Made by a program: the position numbers and the translations under genes | Shown: piece by piece, positions 35,701 through 45,012 of the stretch | How positions within the stretch are numbered: the stretch's first letter is position 1 | Layout of the letters: the number at the start of each line of letters is the position of its first letter | Assembly: GCF_905220365.1 (NCBI RefSeq) | Contig: NC_061140.1 | Location: forward strand, 8,186,501-8,250,500 | Length of the DNA: 64,000 nt | Direction: 5' to 3' | DNA from: Vanessa cardui | Lineage: Eukaryota; Arthropoda; Insecta; Lepidoptera; Nymphalidae | Notes under the pieces: model-generated | What the model was told of the DNA's origin: nothing | Database searches by the model: none | The model's input: the letters and a program-made list of their open reading frames with translations, nothing else

Positions 35701-37591
35701 TATCTTTCAGACTTTTCTACTATTAATTAGTGTTACACGAACAAATTAAGGGGTTGCGTTATCATTTTCAGTTGCTGGAGTATAATCAGTTTTGTTGTCG
35801 TTTAATATTATGGTATTAAATTAAAGATTTAATATTACGTAAAGCCAGCAAGGCAGACTGAAATGCCGCTGTAGTTCGTTAAGTGTTGCGTTCTATGTTT
35901 AAAGTTTACAGCGGACCAGAGTCGTACTGCACTTTTTTAGGAATGTTTTCAGTTATCAAATGAATACTCATTGATTATTTTACTTCGAACTAGGATATGA
36001 AACCTTTATTTTATATCAGTCAGTATGATTTTATGATTTGGCTTTTGTTTTAAATAAAGTCTTTTTATTTTTATAGCTATATAGTTTGATATTTTTACAT
36101 CACATATTAGTTTTAGGCATATTGAATTAATGTTCCAGAAAAATGTTCATTTTTTATTTTAAATATTTCCTTTATATGATAAATACATATTCCTGATATT
36201 ATATATTTCGATAAATATATATGATGGTGGTGTGTAGTGGTATATAGAAATCGACTTCCAACCATGCTTCATACAGAAAAAAAACATTAACAGTCACGCT
36301 TTACGCTTGTACCTTTGACCTTACAAGAAATTCACATTGCTATGTGATTTATAGCTCGCCACGCTACGGTAACTTATTACTAGCGTTTATGCTGAGGGAA
36401 TACGCTAAAAGATATATGCGGTTTTGGATACATCATAATAATGTTTCAGACCGAAAATGCACATTTCAAATGAAAATTTAACTTAAACAAGTCTGGGAAT
36501 AAATGTTTGGTATTATTTATTAATGTAGGCCTTATATTTATTTATAGCTGAAATGGATTTTGTTTAAATGGGCTATTTGAATTTCATTTTACCTAATAAT
36601 CAGACATAATTGTAACTTAAAATGTATTGGAGCTTTAAAAGGGACAAATATACTGAAAAAAAAGGGAGGCCTTAATTTTACTCTTTGCTGACAAAAGTCT
36701 TGCTCAGTATTCATCAAACGTGTAACATGATAAGTTATCTCATAAACTACTTACAGTTAGATAATTTAAAATGATTTGTTTAAGTTAAATTGTTTTTAAA
36801 TATTTATGTATTTTATAATGATTCACTACCCACTTGAACAAATATATTATTATCCAATGTAGAAGACACCCTGATATTAATAATAACTCATGCTGTATGT
36901 ACTTTTCAAGTTATTAAGTTTTATTAATAAATAAAGGTACTTTTTGAACAAAAAAAAAGTATTTTTATAAACAAAGGTTTTAAATCTTGAATAAGTTTAG
37001 AGAAATGATGTACATTACTGATAGATCTTGTTCGTGTTATGTATGCAACGAAACCTGTATAGTTAAATTACAATAAGGAAGTATAACCAAAAAAAATGGA
37101 AAACATTATTTTATGTATAACCTGGTTCAATTTGTAACATTAAAGCCCTACCTGCTTTGCCTTTTATCATAGTTCCATACTTGTTAAAACATGTATTATT
37201 ATTAAAGGTAAACCTATACATGAGAAAGGTCGGAACGGAACATTTTGTTTACATATTTAAAGATATTCCGGCTTACGTATTCAGTGAAATAAAAAGGAAA
37301 ATGGAGGCCGTGATTTTTGGATGAGCCGCTTGATAGAAATTTTAATATGTTCTAATTCTAGTATTTGATTTTGAGTTAATTAACAATTTGTAACCTTATT
37401 TAGTAGAAGTCTCCTTAATCTTATTAAATCTTAAATTACTGTGAATTATAAATATTTTAATCATAAAAAGTAAATTAATAAAAAAACAAAGTTGATGAAA
37501 CAGCGTGGAGCTTAATACTTGTTAACTTTCAGGCAGGATATATACCATACATGTAAAATTGTATATAACGAATATAACTTTGTGTTTTAAA
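35701..37591. other. Non-coding AT-rich stretch
   Basis: Nothing recognised; no frames of note on either strand. Confidence 0.6.
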
Positions 37592-37753
37592 TATTGAAAA
37601 AGAGTAACTACTGAGTTTATTGGCGATTTTTCTCTGTAGAATCTAGATTCCGAACCGGTGGTAGCATCACTTAATATAGTTGTTTAATGTCGATTAAAAA
37701 GCGCTTGTAAAAGCTTACTTGAATAAAGTGTATTTTGTTTTTGATTTTGATTA
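37592..37753 (+). mobile_element. LINE-like tail repeat (family B), copy B3
   Basis: GAAAAAGAGTAACTACTGAG, TCCGAACCGGTGGTAGCATC and the terminal TTACTTGAATAAAGTGTATT with GTTTTTGATTTTGATT. Lies between the 3' end of CFAP20 paralogue 1 and 37592 upstream sequence, and supplies DNA just before ratchet candidate 2. Confidence 0.6.
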
Positions 37754-37770
37754 AACATATAATGTATTGC

Positions 37771-37811
37771 ATTTTTTTTTCAGGTATGTAAATTGATCGT
37801 GATTCTGCGTC
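37771..37811 (+). other. Candidate recursive splice site (ratchet point) 2
   Basis: A run of T ends in CAG at 37783 and continues immediately as GTATGT (37784-37789), again acceptor joined to donor. A strong second donor GTAAGTAA starts at 37812, giving a 28-nt potential exon. The site lies just after a LINE-like tail (37592-37753) and 139 bp beyond the end of CFAP20 paralogue 1, on the opposite strand. Confidence 0.4.
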
Positions 37812-37882
37812 GTAAGTAACTGCTTTATAGAATATAATCTAGACTACATAGAAAAAACATCAAAATTTGAATATATATTATA

Positions 37883-37888
37883 TTTAAT
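37883..37888 (-). terminator. poly(A) signal candidate for CFAP20 paralogue 1
   Basis: On the minus strand the hexamer ATTAAA occurs about 65 nt after the stop codon of the 303-residue gene. The surrounding 3' region is AT-rich. ATTAAA is the commonest variant of AATAAA; it is common by chance in DNA this AT-rich, so position is the main support. Confidence 0.4.
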
Positions 37889-37950
37889 TTTACAAATTAT
37901 ATGCAAACTGGATCTAAAAATAAAAACGATAAAAAACCTTTAAAGAATAT

Positions 37951-38862
37951 TCATTCTTCTACAGGCATATCTTCATCCGGTTTTATTTCTGTTATTTCTT
38001 CAGCAGTTGGTTCATTATTTTCTTCACCTTCCACTTTGGCTGATATAGTTTCTTCGCCTTCTTTTGACGATACTTCTACTACAACTGTTTCAGGTATAAT
38101 CTCAACAACAGACTCAGTATGTGTTGCTATTTTTTCCTCAGACACAGCAACTGGTGGTGGTATAGTAGCTGCACTAACCTTACTTTCCACTGGTGGTTCA
38201 GCGACAACTTCCACTGGGGCTGCTGTAACAGGAGGTTGAGCTGGAATCTTTTTCGCAGTCTCCTCTTCTTTCTTTTCCTGTTTAGCTTTCTTTGACTTTT
38301 TCTCCATTGGTAAATATAGTTTATAGTCTTGAGGCAATTCTTCCTCAGTATAAAGTCGTTCGCTAAAATATATTCTCCGTAAACGAGCATTAGCATGCAC
38401 CTGTACTCGTTGCACTTCTATAAACTGTGTACCATAAGCACGTCTTGTAAAATCAGCTAAATTAAACTGTATTTGGTTCCAACCACCGGATAATCCAATC
38501 GGCATACATGTACAGAATGGTTTAATCTTTGTCGTGGACTGAAAATTTGAAATCCTAAATCGTCTCCGCATGTTTTTATCGTCGACAATGGTTATTTCAA
38601 ACGAAAAATATCTTTTGAGGTTTTTCACAATCATCACAAGAAAAGGAAGTTTGATGCCCAACACTTGATTCCTCTTTGGACACGTAATAAAAGTTGTCGC
38701 AACATTTGTACTCACTATTTCTAGTACTATAGAGTTCACTTCATTATCTGTTAGGCGTTTTATGTGACCATTTTTTACTTCCATGTCCCATATTGCTAGT
38801 GGATTTGAACCACAACTGTAGAATATTGATAATAATCCACTTTGATACGTATTTTTAAACAT
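37951..38862 (-). CDS. CFAP20/BUG22-domain protein with charged C-terminal tail (paralogue 1)
   Basis: An intact 303-residue frame opens at ATG 38862 and stops with TGA at 37951-37953. Residues 1 to about 187 form a complete CFAP20 (BUG22, DUF667) domain. Recognisable family blocks are the NGHIKRLTDNE stretch near residue 31, LPFLVMIVKNLKRYFSFE at 72-89, RRRFRISNFQSTT at 99-111, GGWNQIQFNLADFTRRAYGT at 126-145 and LRRIYFSERL at 161-170. CFAP20 proteins are about 190 residues and sit at the inner junction of ciliary doublet microtubules, where they stabilise axonemes (family knowledge). Here about 115 extra residues follow: first Lys/Glu-rich (188-205), then Pro/Val/Ala-rich, then acidic, ending in VEE. 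No intron interrupts the frame, which suggests a retrocopy. The start fits because it matches the family N-terminus (MFKN). A possible ATTAAA poly(A) signal lies at 37888-37883. Its neighbour upstream is paralogue 2, same strand, 382 bp away. I infer a ciliary or sperm-tail role. This copy looks closer to canonical CFAP20 than its neighbour. Confidence 0.93.
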   Translation of the reverse strand: MFKNTYQSGLLSIFYSCGSNPLAIWDMEVKNGHIKRLTDNEVNSIVLEIVSTNVATTFITCPKRNQVLGIKLPFLVMIVKNLKRYFSFEITIVDDKNMRRRFRISNFQSTTKIKPFCTCMPIGLSGGWNQIQFNLADFTRRAYGTQFIEVQRVQVHANARLRRIYFSERLYTEEELPQDYKLYLPMEKKSKKAKQEKKEEETAKKIPAQPPVTAAPVEVVAEPPVESKVSAATIPPPVAVSEEKIATHTESVVEIIPETVVVEVSSKEGEETISAKVEGEENNEPTAEEITEIKPDEDMPVEE

Positions 38863-39206
38863 TCTCTATTGTACTTATTGCAAAATTTCAAGCAATATTT
38901 TGACTGGTTGATATAAAATAATAACTTTTATGAAATGTCATAATATTAACACCATTGACGTATTAAAATATTTTTAACAGGCCAGTATGTAAATTATGTA
39001 TATAACATAATATGAAATAGAGTTTAAATTAGAAAATATTTCCTAGGCAAAATTAAAAAAATTACATTCATTTAAATAAAAAGTACATGTATTTTTTAAA
39101 AAAACTATATTATATATTCCAGCAAAATTAAAACTAGTACTATAAGAAAATATAATGTAAAAATATTTGAGAATGTTACGTTACAATAATAGCATTTTCA
39201 AATTAC
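38863..39206 (-). promoter_or_regulatory. Intergenic spacer, presumed promoter of CFAP20 paralogue 1
   Basis: This short, very AT-rich spacer separates the probable 3' end of paralogue 2 from the start of paralogue 1. I see no distinct TATA/initiator pair and no repeat. It must carry the promoter of paralogue 1 unless the two genes are co-transcribed. Confidence 0.3.
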
Positions 39207-39212
39207 TTTATT
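39207..39212 (-). terminator. poly(A) signal candidate for CFAP20 paralogue 2
   Basis: A canonical AATAAA on the minus strand lies about 35 nt after the TAA of the 321-residue gene and about 345 bp before the start of paralogue 1. If used, it would separate the two transcripts and leave 38863-39206 as the promoter region of paralogue 1. Confidence 0.5.
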
Positions 39213-39244
39213 TCTACAAATTAGGCTTCTGTGTCTTAAGAAAA

Positions 39245-40210
39245 TTAAGCTGCTGTTTCTTCTTCCTCGGGTTCATTTTTTACTTCACTTTCCTCCTCAT
39301 TAGCTTTACCTTCTTCTTTATCACCTACACTTTCCTCTTTTTTTATAGACTCCTCTGCTATCTGTTCCTGTTCATTATTAATTAACTCTTCTTGTTGTTC
39401 TGCTTTAATTATTTCTTCTTTAACTGTTTCAACAACCGTCTTTGAATCACCTCGTGATTCATTTAAGGGTACTTTTTTATTAGAATGAACGGAAGTTTTC
39501 GAACTTTTCACTAAATCTACTTTACTTCTTAAACCTTCACGACTCTGTGTAGTGCTACGTTCTTTTAAAGATTGTGACGTTGACGGTTTCACATTTTCTT
39601 TATCAACTGCATTCGGTTGAATGGCTTTTTTATCTTTTGCATATTTAGATGTCAGTGGAAAATATAATTTGTACTCTGGTGGCAATTGATCCTCCGGTAT
39701 CAGACGTTCAGTAAAATAAACTCTACGAAGCCTTATATTGGCATTTATTTTAAGCTTTTGTACTTCAACATACTGTTTCTTATACGCTCGACGAGTGAAT
39801 TCTGCTAAATTGAACTGGATTTGATTCCATCCATCAGAAAGACCAATAGGCATTACTGTACAGAGAGGAAGAATTTGAGTGCTGCTTTGAAAGTTAGATA
39901 CTCGAAACCTCCTTCGAGTTCCTGTTTCGTCAAGAATAGTTACTTCAAATGAAAAGTACTTTTTCAAATTTTTTACTATCATAACCAGAAACGGCATCGT
40001 AATACCTAAAACCATTTGGCCTTTCGGACAAGTAATATATGTTGTACTTACGTTAGTTCCACCTATCTCTAACACCATGGACTTAATATCTTGGTCCAAA
40101 AATCTTGTTATATACCCATCCTGCGTATGAGTATCCCATATAGCTAATGGTTTTGAGCCAACACTGAAAAACACCGTAAGCATCCCTCGTTGATACGCGT
40201 TCCTATACAT
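39245..40210 (-). CDS. CFAP20/BUG22-domain protein with Ser/Lys/Glu-rich C-terminal tail (paralogue 2)
   Basis: An intact 321-residue frame opens at ATG 40210 (context AAAC before ATG, favourable in insects) and ends at TAA 39245-39247. Residues 1-187 align without gaps to paralogue 1; my hand count gives about 118 of 187 identical (63%). Family blocks kept are PLAIWD (21-26), PFLVMIVKNLKKYFSFE (73-89), RRRFRVSNFQSS (99-110), DGWNQIQFNLAEFTRRAY (126-143) and LRRVYFTERL (161-170). It differs at some normally conserved places, for example KK in place of GT after RRAY. The tail (about 134 residues) is Ser/Thr/Lys-rich to about 260, then strongly Glu-rich, ending EEEETAA. The tail shows no clear alignment with that of paralogue 1, so tails evolve much faster than the core. 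The gene is intronless. An AATAAA lies at 39212-39207, soon after the stop. A TATAAAA on the minus strand at 40549-40543 could serve as promoter (weak). Axonemal inner-junction function is inferred from the family; germline specialisation is a guess. Confidence 0.92.
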   Translation of the reverse strand: MYRNAYQRGMLTVFFSVGSKPLAIWDTHTQDGYITRFLDQDIKSMVLEIGGTNVSTTYITCPKGQMVLGITMPFLVMIVKNLKKYFSFEVTILDETGTRRRFRVSNFQSSTQILPLCTVMPIGLSDGWNQIQFNLAEFTRRAYKKQYVEVQKLKINANIRLRRVYFTERLIPEDQLPPEYKLYFPLTSKYAKDKKAIQPNAVDKENVKPSTSQSLKERSTTQSREGLRSKVDLVKSSKTSVHSNKKVPLNESRGDSKTVVETVKEEIIKAEQQEELINNEQEQIAEESIKKEESVGDKEEGKANEEESEVKNEPEEEETAA

Positions 40211-41859
40211 GTTTATACTTCAGTATTATTTATTTATCTGTTACAATAAGTTATTTATCCTCAGTATATACGAATATTAAGCATATGCTAAATATATTAT
40301 TTTTATAAATTTTACTCAATAATGCGCGAATTTGACGCTGACATTAAAATGAAATTAATGATCCAAAAAGGTTTATACATTATGTATATTAAATTTAAAA
40401 AGAATATCTTTGAATATATCATTGTTTGATATAAATTTCATTGTTGAATCGGCGATGGCAGTCTCGTCAGGGGTGCAAAACCGAATATAACGAACTCGAC
40501 GCCGGCGGAAATGAGCGCTTACAACAAATCCCTCCTTTATCATTTTATACTCTCGTTGGTGATAAACTTTATCGTTCACTGAATCTACCGACGAAAAATT
40601 CTGACTGAATATTGGTTACTTTACAAAACGAAAAAATAATTGCTATTGTTAAGTTCAATCCAATATCCAACCAATTCTCATAATTCAAAACATACATTTC
40701 AGAATCGTGATAGATATTCATCAGACCAGATCAGTCGAACTTTAGCAATAAATAAAAACATCAGACGAAATAATAAACTTGGAGAGCATACGTAGGAATA
40801 AAACTTTTAAAATAAAAGCTGGCTTTCGTCGTGATTTATCTTCCCATTTGTCATCCTCGACACTAGAAAAATATGTCACGCAAGCCCACAACCAACGTTC
40901 ACACAGCCTGTAACGAAAATAACATTTTTGTCGTCTGTAAATCACGACTTTTCCTCTACGCCCCAGAGACGGGCCAAAAAAGTGACGCGGAGAACAAAAG
41001 TACGTAAAATAGTGCCTTCCAACTGTGACGATAAGGCTTCATTCGTATATTTCAGATGACACAGCTAATAACGTAATGTCTTGCGCCTTAGCTGCGACTA
41101 TAATTTTTTGTACAACCCACAAAACATGATTTTATCAGAGGGGAGAACTGTTTGTTGTGAAGTTAACGCGACCATCCTTCAAAACTAACGATACAGAAAC
41201 TGCTATCGTGCAATATACGGAAACAGATAATATAATACTATTCGGCTTATAACGGCTTAAACGTTTGTTCTTTTGAAGAGCGCTTTAATCTCTCATTGTT
41301 CTATATTGAAATTAAACAGAAACTAAGTTACTAAGCTACTTCAATCACTCGAAAGTTTTAGAACTGCTTTTAAAAGTGTGTAAAGTTAGTGGAAAAAATG
41401 TTAGGAAGTGGAAAAACGTCGTTCAGATGTGCCCGGTATATTTACAGAGCTCATTGCTCGGCGCAACGAAGCGTGGTCTGCATAATGTATCGAACGGTAC
41501 GCGATTCTTGCGAAGCTTTGTCTGCGTTATTTACAACCAGCCCGTGTATTCACGCGGAAATTGGATTTGTAAAATAAGACACTGTATAAATAATCTTTAT
41601 CTAAAACATATCTAAGCGAAGTCGTTTGAAGTTAAATTTTTCGTCCCATCGAATCCGATTTTTGTCGAAATTTACAAATTAATGTAATTTGTCAGGAAAA
41701 TAAGAATATTAACGAAATCTATTTTTGATAGAATAGAATAGAATATAAAATGTACAAGAATATTATTTGTTTAAGACATAGTTATAAGCAAACACAACTT
41801 CGCTCCTTCAGCGTTTTCGATTATAATCATTATAAATTTAGTCGTTGATAGAAGCGTTT
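40211..41859. other. Upstream flank of the CFAP20 pair
   Basis: Repeat-free with GC-richer patches at 40440-41000 and 41370-41570. A minus-strand TATAAAA at 40549-40543 is a possible promoter for paralogue 2. Short minus-strand frames at 40373-40579 and 40742-40945 have no recognisable content; they could be 5' leader sequence. Confidence 0.4.
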
Positions 41860-42420
41860 AAATCGTGTCTTGTGGGCCGAAAATAATGGTCGTCGTTCCA
41901 GCCGGGTAGGGACAATGTATCGAAATTAATATCCGGGCCGAAAGCCAGCGGACAAATTGTCCACCCGGAATGTGGATAATTAAAAGGGCAAGCTCGTCGT
42001 ACATCGAGCTAAAAATATTTGCTGTAAGAAAGTAAAACGTACTGACGAAGATTAATCTGTTAATATATAAAATTGCTACGATTGCAATGCAGAAAACGTT
42101 TTCCTTAGTAAATGTTTCCTTTAATAATGACAAACGCGGAGATTCGAATGACGTAAGCCCCTGAATTCCGCCTCATTTACAGCCTTATATTCACGTCGGA
42201 TGTGTGGATATACTTGATCGCGTTGCCCTTTTTAATCCTTCGCTTTACCGGTCTCGTAAATCTAAAATGTCGATTAGAAGGACACTGTTTGTGCCCATCG
42301 ACGTCGAATAAATTGCTATAAGCGTCGTGTCCTCTCACAGTCGATGTTACGGTATTATGATGGAAAATGTGAAATAAGTCGGCCAATTTGCTCGTCGGGG
42401 ATCGATGAAGCTTAATGTAC
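41860..42420. other. Repeat-free GC-richer island, candidate conserved non-coding DNA
   Basis: Blocks such as GTCGTTCCAGCCGGGTAGGG, CATCGACGTCGAATAAATTG and TTACCGGTCTCGTAAATC stand out from AT-rich flanks. Short minus-strand frames of 69-91 codons cover it but have no recognisable domain. No repeat family is present over the surrounding kilobases. Confidence 0.25.
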
Positions 42421-44207
42421 TATCGACACAGTATAATAACAATTTATGGCCTGTAATATCCTTTTCGATGCGGCTAACTTTACTGAAGAGATGATAACAC
42501 TCCCAAAAGAATTATATTTATGCCATCATTTTAAAATGAGCATTTAAATCAAATTTCAAGCGTCAATAGCGCGACGGTTTTGGACCGCGTAGCGATGTAA
42601 AAAGTGATCAAATCAATCAAAGGCAGAATCGATCCTGACCCCTTCGGCTATTGTCATCCCCACTCCTAACACAAGGGATTAGCTTATAAGGAGTATATAG
42701 GAATAATAGTAATCTCAATTAATTTGATTCCTTAAGAAATTATAATGTTTGAATTTTTAACCTTATAAAAATAAAAGAATTTAAATTTAAGCACATTCGA
42801 CGTATAAAATACATTTTTTTTGTGATGCAGTAAAAATATTCATCAGAAATATTCCTTTTAATATTAAGCAGATACAAGCTCACGACATACTTGCCAAAAA
42901 GTTAAGTTAAAAAATTTATTGGAACATAAATTTGGCTCAAGCAATAGGAACGCTAAGTTATGACGCTAACCTCAAGAACACGCCAAGATCTTAGACCGTG
43001 TTCCACGCCAACTTAGCGGGGAATTCTTAATGAAAATTAAAAAAAGAAAACAAAATTTAATGCTATCTTTCGATATTTTAATAATAATATTTTTCAAAAA
43101 TATGTATATGATAAATAATAATATTTTTATTTTTCATATTATATCTCAATGTATTTAATATGGGGTTGATTAAGCTAACCAAAAGAAGCTAACTCCAAGA
43201 AGATATATCTATTTATCTAGGATAAGTTCTCCTGCTTTTTACGCATATAATTTTGGGTATCATCCTAGTCTCAAGGATACTGTCTTTTCAATAGAATTGT
43301 TAAGAAACTTCATACTGATAATAATATATTTTTCAAAAGGAAAGAATATTATAATAGTCATATAAGTATATAAAAATTATTAGTTTAGTATTATTTCAAA
43401 TATCGTCTCGAATTCATAAATATTATGAATACTACGATAAAATCAAAGCGAGATATCGTACCCAAGTAAAGCCACGAACTAGGAACTAGTTCATAAAGGC
43501 TTTAAAATATTAGGCTAATATATAACATTGATATATAGTGGGGTTGCTTGGTATCGTGACAGCTTCGTAAATAAGCGTGCAAGAACGTGATCATAGACTT
43601 GAAACTAACAAGACGTTTCGCATATGACTTGTTTATACGAATATGTTGCATCGAAGCATGAATTTTGATATACTATTTGTTTTAAATAACTTTAGTATGG
43701 TTTTATCGAAACGATGCAATCGAAGATTTGATACGTGAGAGATATCAAAATAATATTTGATATTTTGAAATTAAAAAGGGAGTCACCCACTTATAAAATA
43801 AATTATTTGCATAACACGATGTTATATTAAAAATGATTTGTGCGTTTTTTCTATTACTTTTCTAAAACAACGTTTAAAGTGTCAATTCGTTGGAATTCGT
43901 GGCATTAACTTATTTCTTACGTACAATATTTGGTGCTGCTAACCTCAATTCTTCAATTAAAATAATTAAATATCGTGTAAAATAGCCCTTTATTTTTCTT
44001 TCCTAACGCTATCCATGCATGGCCCACCTCCACACGCGGACGAAGCCCTATATATAATAGTTATATAATATAACTGGTAATATATATGAGAGTAATATGT
44101 ATTAGAGAAATTTTAACTGATTTTATTTATCTGTTCTCTTTCGAAAACGCTATTTGTGGGAGTATCAAGTATTTAGTTAGAAGTTGTTTTATTAGTTTAA
44201 TTAACTT
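42421..44207. other. Non-coding AT-rich stretch
   Basis: No gene recognised. A possible Helitron-terminus scrap at 44020-44045 (CCACACGCGGACGAAGCC). Confidence 0.55.
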
Positions 44208-44517
44208 AAAGTAAAAGTACAAATAACAGCAACAGCCTGTAAATTTCTTACTGCTGGGATAAGGCCTCCTCTTCCATTAAGGAGAGGGGTTGGAACATAA
44301 TCCACCACGCGGTTCCAATGCGGGTTGGTGGAATGCATACGTGGCAGAATTTCGATGAAATTAGACACATGGTTTCCTTACGATGTTTTCCTTCACCGAC
44401 GAGCAGGAGATAAATTATAAACACTAATTAAACACATGAATATTCAGTGGTGCTTGCCTGGGTTTGAACCTGAGTTAAGATGCACGTGTTCTAACCACTG
44501 GGCCATCTCTGCTCATA
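44208..44517 (-). mobile_element. Metulj-like SINE, copy S4, with target-site duplication
   Basis: Reverse-oriented full copy. The element is flanked by the perfect 11-bp direct repeat TTAATTAACTT at 44197-44207 and 44518-44528, showing target-primed insertion. It has the A-box region (minus strand GAGCAGAGATGGCCCAGTGG) and a TACTTTTACTTT-type tail. Confidence 0.85.
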
Positions 44518-44747
44518 TTAATTAACTTGTAATGTAATTATTATTGCTACTTTTATCTTATGAGATCTTGTACAGCATAAAACAAAGGACCATAAAATAA
44601 AGTAATTTAGTTACTAATTTAGTAAATACACGATTAATTTATGTTATTCATTATAATGTAATATGCTAATAAGAGATTAAGATAGCCATCGCTCGTGTTA
44701 TGATTCATAATTCACGTTTTATAATTAGCTGAATATTTGGATACTTG

Positions 44748-45012
44748 GCGGTAGGATTTTGTGAAAACCCGCCTGGGTACCACCCACTCATCGGATATTC
44801 TACCGCTAATCAGAAATACTTGATATTGTTTGTTCTGGTTTGAAGGGTGAGGCCGGGTAACTACAGGCACAAAAGGGCATAACAACACAGTGAAATGGTT
44901 TGTAACGCATCGATGATGATTCTTTACATCATATAAATATATTACAGATCATCGTTTAAATATATTACAGAGCTATCTATACGCGGTCGTGACAACTTAC
45001 CATCAGGTGGTC
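44748..45012 (-). repeat. Interspersed repeat family C, copy C4
   Basis: Reverse-oriented copy with GGACCACCTGATGGTAAG at its 5' end and ATATCCGATGAGTGGGTGG near its 3' end. Its interior holds a short duplication of AAATATATTACAGA (about 44936-44971), so it is locally rearranged. Confidence 0.6.

Noticed and set aside
37901..38239. 112-codon Ser/Thr/Gly-rich plus-strand frame
   Set aside because: It is the antisense of the CFAP20 paralogue 1 tail; low-complexity Glu/Pro/Val codons give such frames automatically.
39167..39385. Phe-rich hydrophobic plus-strand frame
   Set aside because: Antisense of the Glu/Lys-rich tail of paralogue 2 (GAA/AAA read as TTC/TTT); not a membrane protein.
40373..40945. 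Minus-strand frames upstream of CFAP20 paralogue 2 as 5' coding exons
   Set aside because: The CFAP20 domain is already complete from its own ATG, and the frames lack clear donors; they could at most be leader sequence.
42177..42386. 69-codon minus-strand frame in the GC-richer island
   Set aside because: No recognisable motif; better explained as non-coding constrained DNA.
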